8,775 nucleotides of DNA from an uncultured Chloroflexota bacterium (GCA_902827055.1 CADEHD010000070.1:1-8775), one strand, 5' to 3'. Counted from the first letter of the stretch, positions 1 through 7,480 are shown. The notes: generated from the letters alone by a model not told the origin. Program-made: numbers and translations.

Positions 1-960
1 GGTCGCCTCGATCCCGGAATGGGGCTCTTGCTCGTTGCGGGGGCGTTCGGTCTCCTGACGGCCGTGCTGACCCTTGCATACCTCCAGGGTCGGGGTGGGG
101 GCGCCGCTGACACCGCCGCGCTGGTGGCTGTGCTCAAGACCGACGTGCGAGCCGGGGAGACGATTCCAGCAACCGCAGTGGAGCTGGTGAGCGTGCCACT
201 CGAGAGCGTGCAGGCGGGGGCCGTCACGACCACGGCGAACGCCGTCGGGCAGGTGGCGAAGTTCGCGCTCTCCGCAGGGGAGCAGGTCGTCACGAGCCGC
301 CTCGTGGACCGGAAGGGCGAGGACGCGCTGGCGTTCGCGGTCCCTGAAGGACACCGAGCGGTCTCGGTGCCGTTCTCCGCAGTAATGGGCGCGGGCGGCC
401 TCGTGGTGCCGGGTGATCGCGTCGACATCCTCGTGTACACCGAGTACTCGAGCCTGTTCGGGCCAGGCGAGGCCGTGCCGCAGACCGCGGCGTCGCACCC
501 CACCGTCGTGACCCTGCTGCAGAACGTGCTCGTGCTCGCGCTCGATCGGACCGTGGGGCCCGCCTCGGAGACCGGCACCGTAGGGCGACTGTCGACGCGC
601 GACACCCCCGCCTCGGCGCGGACCGTGACGCTGGCGGCGTCGCTGGAGGACGCGCAGCTGCTGTTCCTCGCGACGCAGAAGGGGACGCTGGGACTCGCCG
701 TGCGGCGGTTCGGGGACGAGACGCAGAGCTCCGTGTCGCCCGAGTTCCGGGTGCGGTCACCCCTCGACCCGATCGTGTTGCCGACGGCCACGCCGACCGC
801 GACCGCGACCGCGCGCGCGAGTGGCGCGATCGGTGCGGGTGGCGGCCTCGGCACGGGCGTCACGACGACCGGGGCAACCAACTCGACAGGCACATCGACG
901 GCGACCGGGGCTGGTGCAGGGACAGGCACCGGGACGGGCGTCGGGAGGACAACCCAGTGA
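1..960 (+). CDS. cpaB: Flp/Tad pilus assembly protein CpaB (RcpC), probably 5'-truncated by the window edge
   Basis: This is a periplasmic or cell-wall-side accessory protein of the Tad pilus, anchored by one N-terminal membrane segment. Counting from the first ATG (position 19), residues 2-22 form a hydrophobic helix. Residues 38-100 form a SAF-like domain (V-L-K-T-D-V-R-A-G-E-T-I-P), and residues 105-250 match the RcpC/CpaB region, including V-P-G-D-R-V-D-I-L-V and a late stretch on 'atqkgtlglavRR'. The last 60 or so residues are a Thr/Gly/Ala-rich low-complexity tail. The frame is open back to base 1 (G-R-L-D-P-G before the Met), there is no Shine-Dalgarno before the ATG, and CpaB proteins commonly carry a basic R-L-D/N-P run before the helix. 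I therefore think the true start lies upstream of the window. The stop overlaps the next start. The family assignment is solid; the start is not. Confidence 0.88.
   Translation, partial: GRLDPGMGLLLVAGAFGLLTAVLTLAYLQGRGGGAADTAALVAVLKTDVRAGETIPATAVELVSVPLESVQAGAVTTTANAVGQVAKFALSAGEQVVTSRLVDRKGEDALAFAVPEGHRAVSVPFSAVMGAGGLVVPGDRVDILVYTEYSSLFGPGEAVPQTAASHPTVVTLLQNVLVLALDRTVGPASETGTVGRLSTRDTPASARTVTLAASLEDAQLLFLATQKGTLGLAVRRFGDETQSSVSPEFRVRSPLDPIVLPTATPTATATARASGAIGAGGGLGTGVTTTGATNSTGTSTATGAGAGTGTGTGVGRTTQ
944..948 (+). promoter_or_regulatory. Ribosome binding site that decides the GTG start of cpaE
   Basis: GGAGG lies inside the 3' end of cpaB, 8 nt before GTG 957 and 14 nt before ATG 963. The spacing favours the GTG. 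Confidence 0.6.
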
Positions 961-2180
961 CGATGGACCCGATCCCCTCGGTGATCATCATCGATCCGAA
1001 TCCGAACAGCCGCCTGGACACGGCCGAGGCCGTGCTGCGCGCCAACCTCGAGTTGCGCGGGGAGTGCGGCTACGGCACCGAGGCGACCGTGCTCGCGGTT
1101 CGGCAGCGGCCGGACATCGCGCTCCTGGCGATCGAAGACCCGTCGGCACGCGCCGTGGCGACGCTGCAGGCGCTGCAGCGGCTGGCGCCCGAGACCGTCG
1201 TGATCAGCTACTCGACGCTGGGCGACCTGGCGATGATGCGGCAGGCGATGCGCTACGGCGCGCGGGACTACCTCATTCGCCCCGTGCAGCCGGACGCCCT
1301 CGCCGAGGCCGTGGGGAGCGCCCTCCAGCACGAGTCGCGGCGTCGCGAGGCGCAGAAGACCGGGGGCGGCGACGAAGCGCCCTCGGCGCGCGGCACCATC
1401 GTGACGATCCACAGCCCGAAGGGCGGCGTGGGGAAGACCACCATCTCGGCGAACCTCGCGCTGGCGCTGCGGCAGCTGACCGAGCAGGAAGTCGTGCTGG
1501 TGGACGCCGACGCGCAGTTCGGGGACGTCGCGCTGATGCTCGACATGGAGGTGACGCGCGGCATCGGCGTGCTGGCGCGAAACGAGTACGACCTGAGCCC
1601 GCCCGTCGTCGAGCAGTACCTCGACCTGCACCAGACCGGGCTGGCCGTCCTCGGGACCGCCGCCGACCCCGACGACTGGCGCGCCGTGACCGGCGAGAAC
1701 CTGCCGACCATCCTCAATTCGCTGGCGGAGAAGTTCGAGTTCGTGCTGGTCGACACCCCCGGCGCCGTGAACGCCGTGGTGGAGTCGGCGCTGACCGCAT
1801 CGGACCTGATCGTGCTCGTGACGTCGCGGGACGTGTCGAGCGTGAAGGACGCGCGGGCGATCATCAGCATCCTCGATACGTGGGGCGTGCCTCGCGAGCG
1901 CGTGCGCCTGGTGATCAACGACAGTACGAACGCGCCGCTGGTCACCGCCGCCGAGGCTGAGCGGACCATTGGCCTGCCCGCGACCACCACCCTGCCCTAC
2001 GACCGCCAGGTGGACGTGGCGCTGCAGACCGGCGCGCCCGTGGTGCTGCAGACGCAGCGCAGCCGCTTCGCGGAGGGCATGTTCGACCTCGCGAAGTTGA
2101 TCTCCGGCGTGTCGGGCGAGCCGCGGCGGCGCCCGCGACTGTTCTCGGCGATTGGCATTGCGGGCAGGAGAGGCTCATGA
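957..2180 (+). CDS. cpaE: CpaE/TadZ-family pilus localization ATPase (degenerate receiver + ParA/MinD-like domain)
   Basis: This 407-aa protein matches CpaE/TadZ, which places the Tad machine at its site in the cell. Residues 8-125 have a response-regulator receiver fold, but the phosphoacceptor position carries Ala58 (P-D-I-A-L-L-A-I) and the usual Lys-Pro is Arg108-Pro109, so phosphotransfer looks lost. Residues 146-390 are a ParA/MinD-type P-loop domain. The deviant Walker A is S-P-K-G-G-V-G-K-T-T, with signature Lys155 and P-loop Lys160. The A' motif is V-L-V-D-A-D-A-Q-F-G-D (180-190), followed by Walker B F-V-L-V-D-T-P-G. The start is GTG at 957, because a GGAGG at 944-948 sits 8 nt upstream of it; the in-frame ATG at 963 would be too far away. 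The gene overlaps cpaB by 4 nt and cpaF by 4 nt, implying translational coupling. Confidence 0.92.
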   Translation: MTMDPIPSVIIIDPNPNSRLDTAEAVLRANLELRGECGYGTEATVLAVRQRPDIALLAIEDPSARAVATLQALQRLAPETVVISYSTLGDLAMMRQAMRYGARDYLIRPVQPDALAEAVGSALQHESRRREAQKTGGGDEAPSARGTIVTIHSPKGGVGKTTISANLALALRQLTEQEVVLVDADAQFGDVALMLDMEVTRGIGVLARNEYDLSPPVVEQYLDLHQTGLAVLGTAADPDDWRAVTGENLPTILNSLAEKFEFVLVDTPGAVNAVVESALTASDLIVLVTSRDVSSVKDARAIISILDTWGVPRERVRLVINDSTNAPLVTAAEAERTIGLPATTTLPYDRQVDVALQTGAPVVLQTQRSRFAEGMFDLAKLISGVSGEPRRRPRLFSAIGIAGRRGS

Positions 2181-3583
2181 CGCAGGCGCGCGTCGGCGGT
2201 CCCGGGAGCCCGCCGGGATCGACCAGCAACGCGAGCGCGTCCGGGGGCGCGACGAGCATCGGGAACAGCAGCAGCGGGAACGCCCTCGCGGCTGTGGAGC
2301 AGCGCGAGGAAGAGGCGCGGCGCGGCCTGGTGCTGCGCGCGCACGACCGCCTGCTCCGCGACCTCGACCCGCGACTCCTCGAGGAGCTCGACTCGGAGCA
2401 GGCGCGCCAGCGCGTGGAGCGCGCCGCCGCGATCGTCCTCACCGAGCTGGCGCCCGGGATCGCGGAGATCCGCCGGCACGACCTGATCCGCGCGATCACT
2501 GACGAGGCGATCGGCTTCGGGCCGATCCAGCGGCTGCTCGATGACCCGGACGTCACCGAGGTGATGGTGAACGGCCCCGCCTCGATCTACTTCGAGCGGG
2601 GGGGCGTGCTGCACGCCTCCAACCTGCGGTTCAACGACCAGGACCACATCCGGCGGATCGCGGACCGCATCGTCGTGGCCCTCGGGCGGCGGCTGGACGA
2701 GGCGTCGCCGATGGTCGACGCACGCCTGCCCGACGGGTCGCGTGTGAACGTCGTGATCCCGCCGCTGGCACCGCGGAGCCCGACGATCACCGTCCGGAAG
2801 TTCGCAGGAGGGCGTCACGGCATCGAGGATCTGATCCAGCTCGGGTCGATCTCCGAGCAGCTGGCCGGGTTCATGCGCGCCTGCATCGTCGCCAAGGTGA
2901 ACGTGGTGATCTCCGGTGGTACCGGCACGGGCAAGACCACGCTGCTCAACGCGTTCTCGCAGTTCATCCCGGAGAGCGAGCGCATCGTCACGATCGAGGA
3001 CCCGATCGAGGTGCAGCTGCAGCAGGAGCACGTGGTGACGCTCGAGGCGCGCCCGGCGGGTAGCGAGGGCCGTGGCGAGGTGACGCAGCGAGACCTGGTG
3101 CGGAACGCCCTCCGCATGCGGCCCGACCGCATCATCGTGGGCGAGGTCCGTGGCTCGGAAGCGTTCGACATGCTCCAGGCGATGAACACCGGCCACGAGG
3201 GCGGACTGACCACCGTCCACTCGAACTCGCCTCGAGATGCGCTGTTCCGCATCGAGAACATGGTGATGATGGCCGGGTTCGAGCTCACCTCGCGGGTCAT
3301 CCGCGAGCAGATGGTGTCGGCGTTGCAGCTCATCATCCAGGTCAACCGCCTGCTGGACGGGACCCGCCGCGTGGTCGCGGCCACCGAGGTCAGTGCGCTG
3401 TCGGGTGACACGATTACCCTCCAGGACCTGTTCGTGTTCGACAATCGCGGCATCGGGCCAGACGGGCGCGTGCAGGGCAGCCTCCGTCCGACCGGGATCC
3501 GGCCCCGGTTCGCGGACCGCTTCGCCGCGTTCGGCGTCTCGCCCGTGTGGCAGCCGGCCGGGGGCGGCGTGGCGCTGCCGTGA
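2177..3583 (+). CDS. cpaF: CpaF/TadA-type secretion ATPase of the Tad pilus
   Basis: This is a 468-aa cytoplasmic hexameric ATPase of the type II/IV secretion family that powers Flp pilus assembly. The first 35 or so residues are a Ser/Gly/Asn-rich disordered leader. An N-terminal domain follows at about 40-230 (A-I-T-D-E-A-I-G-F-G-P-I, then D-V-T-E-V-M-V-N-G, typical of CpaF). The Walker A is G-G-T-G-T-G-K-T-T at 247-255 (Lys253). The Asp box is T-I-E-D-P-I-E, the Walker B region is R-P-D-R-I-I-V-G-E-V-R-G at 315-326 (Glu323), and the His box contains His340 and His348 (G-H-E-G-G-L-T-T-V-H-S-N). All catalytic elements are intact. The ATG at 2177 overlaps the cpaE stop (ATGA) and is preceded by AGGAGAGG at 2166-2173. 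The C-terminal 60 residues are less conserved in appearance. Confidence 0.95.
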   Translation: MTQARVGGPGSPPGSTSNASASGGATSIGNSSSGNALAAVEQREEEARRGLVLRAHDRLLRDLDPRLLEELDSEQARQRVERAAAIVLTELAPGIAEIRRHDLIRAITDEAIGFGPIQRLLDDPDVTEVMVNGPASIYFERGGVLHASNLRFNDQDHIRRIADRIVVALGRRLDEASPMVDARLPDGSRVNVVIPPLAPRSPTITVRKFAGGRHGIEDLIQLGSISEQLAGFMRACIVAKVNVVISGGTGTGKTTLLNAFSQFIPESERIVTIEDPIEVQLQQEHVVTLEARPAGSEGRGEVTQRDLVRNALRMRPDRIIVGEVRGSEAFDMLQAMNTGHEGGLTTVHSNSPRDALFRIENMVMMAGFELTSRVIREQMVSALQLIIQVNRLLDGTRRVVAATEVSALSGDTITLQDLFVFDNRGIGPDGRVQGSLRPTGIRPRFADRFAAFGVSPVWQPAGGGVALP

Positions 3584-4566
3584 CCGGAGTGCCGATCCTC
3601 ATCGCGCTGCTGGCGGGCGTCGCGGGGACGCTCGCGTTGCTGGGCGTGGCACAGGTGGCGTCGTCGCCGGGGCGACGTGTGCGGCAGCGCCTCCAGGGGA
3701 CCGCGCCGGCGCCCGTGTTCGAGATCCCCGATTACAACCTGCTGCGCGACCGGCGCGCCTCCACCCTCGGTCCGCTGGATGCGCTGCTGCGGCGTCGCGA
3801 GTGGACCGACCAGACGCGTATCGTCCTCGACCGCGCGGGGATCCCGCTGCGGGTCGGCGAGTACGTGCTGTTCCGGGCCGGGGCCGGCCTCGCGGGTGGC
3901 GTGTTCGGGTTCCTCGTGTCGCAGGTCATCGGCGTGAGCGGGATCGCGTGGGTGGTGGTGCCGCTGGGCATGGTGGCGGCGTCGTACCTGCCGGAGGTGT
4001 ACGTCGCGCTGCGGATCCGCAAGCGGTCCGAGGAGATCGAGGCGCAGCTCGTGCAGCTGTGCGACGTCATGTCCGCGATGGTCATGTCCGGCTTCGGGTA
4101 CCTGCAGGCGCTGCACACCACCAGCGAGCGGATCCTGCCGCCACTGTCCGTCGAGGTGCGGCGCATGCTCGATGAGATCACGCTCGGTGCGGACGTCGAC
4201 CAGGCGCTGGTGGACCTCAACACGCGGCTCAACAGTCCCGACTTCGACATCGTGGCGACCGCCATCGCGATCCAGCGGAGCACCGGTGGCAACCTGGGGG
4301 AGATCCTGGCGGGCGTCGCGAGCACCATCCGCGGGCGCCAGTCGCTGAAGAGCGAAGTGCGCACCCTCACCTCGCAGCAGCGCATGTCCGCGATGCTGGT
4401 GGCCGGCCTGCCGTTCGTGCTCGCGACCGTGCTCATGTACCTGCTGCCCGAGCCGTTCGCGCGCCTCGTCACCCAGCCCGGCGGACGCCTGATGCTCGCG
4501 ATGGCCGTGGTGCTGGACTTCTTCGCGTTCATCGTGATCCGGCGGGTGTCGAAGGTGGACTTCTGA
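3580..4566 (+). CDS. tadB: Tad pilus inner-membrane platform protein TadB
   Basis: This 328-aa membrane protein is a type II secretion system F (GspF/T2SSF)-domain protein and, with TadC, forms the platform on which the CpaF ATPase acts. It has an N-terminal membrane helix (about 4-27) and a second hydrophobic stretch at about 88-138. The T2SSF core at about 155-260 includes C-D-V-M-S-A-M-V-M-S-G-F-G-Y-L-Q-A-L and a later R-S-T-G-G-N-L-G-E-I-L. Two C-terminal helices follow at about 271-290 and 304-323. I chose GTG 3580 because it gives the same GTGA stop/start overlap with cpaF that the neighbouring genes show and leaves the hydrophobic segment at the N-terminus. GTG 3547 (11 residues longer) and GTG 3589 are alternatives, and none has a strong Shine-Dalgarno. 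The gene ends in TGATG shared with tadC. Confidence 0.88.
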   Translation: MTGVPILIALLAGVAGTLALLGVAQVASSPGRRVRQRLQGTAPAPVFEIPDYNLLRDRRASTLGPLDALLRRREWTDQTRIVLDRAGIPLRVGEYVLFRAGAGLAGGVFGFLVSQVIGVSGIAWVVVPLGMVAASYLPEVYVALRIRKRSEEIEAQLVQLCDVMSAMVMSGFGYLQALHTTSERILPPLSVEVRRMLDEITLGADVDQALVDLNTRLNSPDFDIVATAIAIQRSTGGNLGEILAGVASTIRGRQSLKSEVRTLTSQQRMSAMLVAGLPFVLATVLMYLLPEPFARLVTQPGGRLMLAMAVVLDFFAFIVIRRVSKVDF

Positions 4567-5462
4567 TGCCGCTGCTCATCGCGATCCTCGCGGGCGTGAC
4601 CGCGAGCGTGGCGCTGGCGGGCGCCTCGCGGCTGCAGGGACGGGCCGGCGCGCTGAGCGCGCGCCGGCTGCGCCGCGTCGCGAACGCCGACGACCCGTTG
4701 TCGGTGTCGATCGTCGATCGGGCGCTGCGGCCCGCGGCCATGCGGTTCGGGCGCGGGCTGCGTCGCGTGATGCCCTCGCCGCTGGTGGAGGCGCTCGACG
4801 GGCGCCTGATCACCGCCGGCCTGACCGTGCGGCGGCAGACGTTCATGTGGGTGTGGGCCGGGTTCGCGTTCGGGCTGCCGGCGCTGGCGCTGGTCGCAGG
4901 CGGGCTGATCGACCTCGATGGGACGCGCCACGGGATCTGGGTGGTGCTGTCCGCGATCGTGGGGACGTACTCCCCGTGGTACTGGCTGGCGACGCGGGCG
5001 AAGTCGCGCACGATCCACATCGACCGGTCGCTGCCGGACGTGATCGACTTCATCGTGACCTCCGTGGAAGCCGGAGTCGGCATGCAGGGCGCAATGCTGA
5101 ACATGGCGCGCAAGTTCGAGGGCCCGCTGTCGCAGGAGTTCCTGCAGGTCGTGCGCGAGACCAGCCTGGGGCGGTCGCGTGACGCGGCGCTCGAGGCGAT
5201 GGCCGAGCGGTGCCGCTCGTACGACCTCAGCCTCCTGGTGAGCGCGATCGTGCAGGCCGACCAGACCGGCATCGCGATCGGGCGCGTGCTGCGCAATCAG
5301 GCCGACGAGCTGCGGCTGCGGCGGCGGCAGCGCGCGCGCGAGTACGCCTCCAAGATCCCCGTGAAGATGACCGTGCCGACCGTCGCGTTCGTGTTCCCGA
5401 CCCTGTTCCTGCTCATCCTCGGGCCCGTGGCGCTGCGGGCGATGGAGCTGTTCCGCAGCTGA
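4566..5462 (+). CDS. tadC: Tad pilus inner-membrane platform protein TadC
   Basis: This 298-aa T2SSF-domain membrane protein is the usual partner of TadB. It has an N-terminal helix (about 2-19), further membrane segments near 93-115 and 120-142, a T2SSF core at about 155-265 (S-L-P-D-V-I-D-F-I-V-T-S-V-E-A-G-V-G, then Q-A-D-Q-T-G-I-A-I-G-R-V-L), and a C-terminal helix (about 273-292). The stretch R-R-R-Q-R-A-R-E-Y-A-S-K-I-P-V-K-M before the last helix is typical of TadC. The ATG shares one base with the tadB stop, and GAAGGTGG at 4551-4558 is a suitable ribosome site. The gene closes the Tad block; no minor pilin gene follows in the window. Confidence 0.9.
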   Translation: MPLLIAILAGVTASVALAGASRLQGRAGALSARRLRRVANADDPLSVSIVDRALRPAAMRFGRGLRRVMPSPLVEALDGRLITAGLTVRRQTFMWVWAGFAFGLPALALVAGGLIDLDGTRHGIWVVLSAIVGTYSPWYWLATRAKSRTIHIDRSLPDVIDFIVTSVEAGVGMQGAMLNMARKFEGPLSQEFLQVVRETSLGRSRDAALEAMAERCRSYDLSLLVSAIVQADQTGIAIGRVLRNQADELRLRRRQRAREYASKIPVKMTVPTVAFVFPTLFLLILGPVALRAMELFRS

Positions 5463-5483
5463 GCACGGTTCGAGTGCGGCGCG

Positions 5484-5489
5484 TACCCT
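5484..5489 (+). promoter_or_regulatory. Possible -10 element of a leaderless-type promoter for the deacetylase gene
   Basis: TACCCT ends 6 nt before the ATG at 5496. This is the spacing expected if transcription begins at or next to the start codon, as is common in high-GC monoderm bacteria. There is no convincing -35 match. The CTGGGG between the two could instead act as a weak ribosome site in a read-through transcript from tadC. Confidence 0.3.
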
Positions 5490-5495
5490 CTGGGG

Positions 5496-6533
5496 ATGAC
5501 GACCGCACTCGCGACTGACCCGCTGTACCTCGAGCATCGCAGCGACGGGCACCCGGAGCGCCCAGAGCGCCTGCGCGCCATCCTCGACCAGCTCGAGCGC
5601 ACCGGGCTGCGCGAACGGATGGTCGAGCTCGCGCCGCGCGACGCCAGTGACGACGAGATCCGACGCGTGCACGGCGGCGCCGTGCTCGAGCGCGCGCGCG
5701 AACTCGCGGAGGCGGGGGGCGGCTGGGCCGACGTCGACACCTTCGTGAACGTCGAGTCGCCCGCCGTGGCGCGTCGGGCGGCCGGTGGCGTGCTCGCGGC
5801 CACGCACGCCGTGCTGCGCGGCGAGGCGACGAACGCGTTCGCGGCCGTGCGGCCACCGGGGCACCACGCCACCGCTCGACAGCTGATGGGGTTCTGCCTG
5901 CTGAACAACGTCGCGATCGCCGCCGGCGCCGCCCTCGATGCCGGCCTGCAGCGCGTGGCGATCGTGGACTGGGACGTGCATCACGGGAACGGGACGCAGG
6001 CGATCTTCGATGCCGATCCGCGCGTCCTCTACTTCAGCACCCACGCCGCGCCGTACTACCCCGGGACCGGGCGCGTGGAGGACTCCGGGATCGGGTGGGC
6101 GCAGGGCACGAAGGTGAACGTGCCGCTGCCGCACGGGACCAGCGATGCCGGGTTCGTCGCCGCGTACGAGCAGGTCTGCGTGCCCGCGCTCGAGCGGTTC
6201 CGGCCGCAGCTCGTGCTCGTCTCGAGCGGCTGGGACGCGCACGCGCGCGACCCGCTGGCGCCGCTCATGGTGACGACCGCGGGCTATACGCGGGTCGCAC
6301 GGCTGGTGCGCGATGCCGCCTCGCAGCTGTGCGACGGCCGCCTCGTCGTGGCCCTGGAGGGCGGGTACGACGAGCACGCCCTCGCGTGGTGCGCCAGCGC
6401 GCTGGGCGCGCTGCTGCTGGGTGACGAGCCGGAGCCGGACCCCGAGCCTGTCGTGCCGCCGCTGCGCGTGCCGAGCGTGGAGGCCGTCATCGAGGCGGCG
6501 CGCCGGGTCGCGGGGCTCGCCTCGCCCGAGTAG
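5496..6533 (+). CDS. Histone deacetylase-family zinc amidohydrolase (class II HDAC / AcuC / acetylpolyamine amidohydrolase-like)
   Basis: This 345-aa arginase-fold enzyme is expected to remove acyl groups from acyl-lysine or acetylpolyamine substrates in the cytoplasm. The N-terminal substrate-rim motif H-P-E-R-P-E-R-L is at 19-26. The R-P-P-G-H-H-A motif at 119-125 supplies the His123/His124 charge-relay pair. G-F-C-L-L-N-N-V-A-I-A-A is at 132-143. Metal ligands are Asp160 and His162 (D-W-D-V-H-H-G-N-G-T-Q) and Asp247 (S-S-G-W-D-A-H). The transition-state Tyr is Tyr291 (L-E-G-G-Y). All key residues are present, so activity is expected. The D-W-D-V-H-H and G-W-D-A-H forms suit the class II/bacterial group better than class I. 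It starts 33 nt after tadC, so it could be co-transcribed or use its own promoter. The substrate cannot be told from the sequence. Confidence 0.93.
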   Translation: MTTALATDPLYLEHRSDGHPERPERLRAILDQLERTGLRERMVELAPRDASDDEIRRVHGGAVLERARELAEAGGGWADVDTFVNVESPAVARRAAGGVLAATHAVLRGEATNAFAAVRPPGHHATARQLMGFCLLNNVAIAAGAALDAGLQRVAIVDWDVHHGNGTQAIFDADPRVLYFSTHAAPYYPGTGRVEDSGIGWAQGTKVNVPLPHGTSDAGFVAAYEQVCVPALERFRPQLVLVSSGWDAHARDPLAPLMVTTAGYTRVARLVRDAASQLCDGRLVVALEGGYDEHALAWCASALGALLLGDEPEPDPEPVVPPLRVPSVEAVIEAARRVAGLASPE

Positions 6534-6572
6534 CGCGACTGCTCGACCAGCGCCCCGCGGGCGGCGGGTGCC

Positions 6573-7361
6573 TCAGACGAGCGTGCGCCCACCGTCGACC
6601 GGGATCGTGACGCCCGTGACGTACGACGCCGCCTCGGAGGCCAGGTAGATCGCCAGCAGGCCCACGTCGCGCATCCGGCCGAAGCGCCCGAGGGGGATGC
6701 CGCGGGCCGCGCGCTCCTCGCGCTCCGCGAACTGCTCAGGAGTCATCTGCTCGGGGTCCGGGAACTGACCGGGCGCGATCGCGTTGACGCGGACGCCGCG
6801 CGGCGCCCACTCGAGGGCGAGCGACTCCGTGAAGCGTGTCAGGCCCGCCTTCGCAGCCGCGTACGCCGCGCTGTTCGGGGCCGGGCGGAGCGCCGCGAAG
6901 GACGAGATGTTGATCGCGGAGCCGGAGCCCTGGGCGAGCAGGTGCGGCCCGAAGACGTGGCACCCGACGAACGCCTGCGTCAGGTTGAGGTCGATGACGC
7001 GGTGCCAGTCGCCCTCCGTCATCACGCGGCCCGAGCCGTCCGGGCCTGCCGCGACGAGGCCCGGGATCGAGTCACCGACGCAGTTGATGAGCACATCGAG
7101 GCCACCGAGCTCCGCGATGACGTCCGGCGCGATCTCCTGCATCGCCTCGACGCTGGTGCCGTCCGCAGCCCAGCCCAGCCCGCGGCGCCCGAGGGCGATC
7201 ACCTCGCGAGCGACGTGCTTCGCGTTGGCCTCGCCCAGGCTCGTGACCGCGACGTCGGCGCCTGCCTCCGCCATGACCAGCGCGATGCCCTTGCCGATGC
7301 CTCGGCCTGCGCCGGTGATCAGCACCTTGCGCCCCGTGAGATCGAAGTCGGCGATTGCCAT
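6573..7361 (-). CDS. Short-chain dehydrogenase/reductase (classical SDR, FabG-like)
   Basis: This 262-aa NAD(P)-dependent oxidoreductase has a Rossmann fold. The cofactor motif T-G-A-G-R-G-I-G is at 16-23. The usual N-N-A-G is replaced by N-C-V-G at 93-96. The catalytic tetrad is Asn126, Ser154, Tyr167 and Lys171 (S-A-A-Y-A-A-A-K). The C-terminal segment I-P-V-D-G-G-R at about 253-259 is typical of the family. The frame is open to 7475, but I chose the ATG at 7361 because GAGAGGGG lies 6 nt before it and the family's usual N-terminus (F-D-L-T-G-R-K-V-L-I-T-G) begins just after. The gene is convergent with the deacetylase and divergent from the thioredoxin-fold gene. Its substrate is unknown. 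No clear role in either neighbour's pathway can be seen. Confidence 0.93.
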   Translation of the reverse strand: MAIADFDLTGRKVLITGAGRGIGKGIALVMAEAGADVAVTSLGEANAKHVAREVIALGRRGLGWAADGTSVEAMQEIAPDVIAELGGLDVLINCVGDSIPGLVAAGPDGSGRVMTEGDWHRVIDLNLTQAFVGCHVFGPHLLAQGSGSAINISSFAALRPAPNSAAYAAAKAGLTRFTESLALEWAPRGVRVNAIAPGQFPDPEQMTPEQFAEREERAARGIPLGRFGRMRDVGLLAIYLASEAASYVTGVTIPVDGGRTLV

Positions 7362-7367
7362 GCGATG

Positions 7368-7375
7368 CCCCTCTC
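7368..7375 (-). promoter_or_regulatory. Ribosome binding site that decides the SDR start
   Basis: GAGAGGGG on the minus strand is 6 nt upstream of the ATG at 7361. The longer open frame to 7475 has an Arg-rich, non-family N-terminus, so the internal ATG is preferred. Confidence 0.6.
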
Positions 7376-7390
7376 GTGCCGTGTGCCGCG

Positions 7391-7396
7391 ATCGTA
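7391..7396 (-). promoter_or_regulatory. Possible -10 element for the SDR gene
   Basis: TACGAT on the minus strand lies 29 nt upstream of the SDR ATG, in the 119-nt divergent intergenic region. No recognisable -35 is seen, so this is only a candidate. The same hexamer occurs on the plus strand at 7436-7441. Confidence 0.25.
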
Positions 7397-7435
7397 CTCG
7401 GGAAGCGCAGGTCCCTCGGGGCCCACGCGAACGCG

Positions 7436-7441
7436 TACGAT
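7436..7441 (+). promoter_or_regulatory. Possible -10 element for the thioredoxin-fold/selenoprotein gene
   Basis: TACGAT lies 39 nt upstream of the ATG at 7481, which leaves room for a short leader containing the GGGAGGT ribosome site at 7466-7472. There is no clear -35. Confidence 0.27.
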
Positions 7442-7480
7442 GCAGTGCCAGTCGAGGCGGGTAACGGGAGGTCACGCCAC

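Noticed and set aside
821..1960. 379-codon plus-strand frame overlapping cpaB/cpaE
   Set aside because: The product is Arg/Ala/Gly-rich with no motif. It is an out-of-frame shadow of cpaE, whose P-loop ATPase reading is unambiguous.
3732..6377. 881-codon open frame on the minus strand
   Set aside because: It is antisense to tadB, tadC and the deacetylase, all of which have clear family motifs. The product is His/Arg/Pro-rich without domains, an artefact of high third-position GC.
6534..6572. Possible bidirectional terminator between the deacetylase and the SDR
   Set aside because: The segment is GC-rich with short complementary pieces (CGCC/GGCG), but I could not draw a stem longer than 4 bp with reasonable loops, and there is no T-run.
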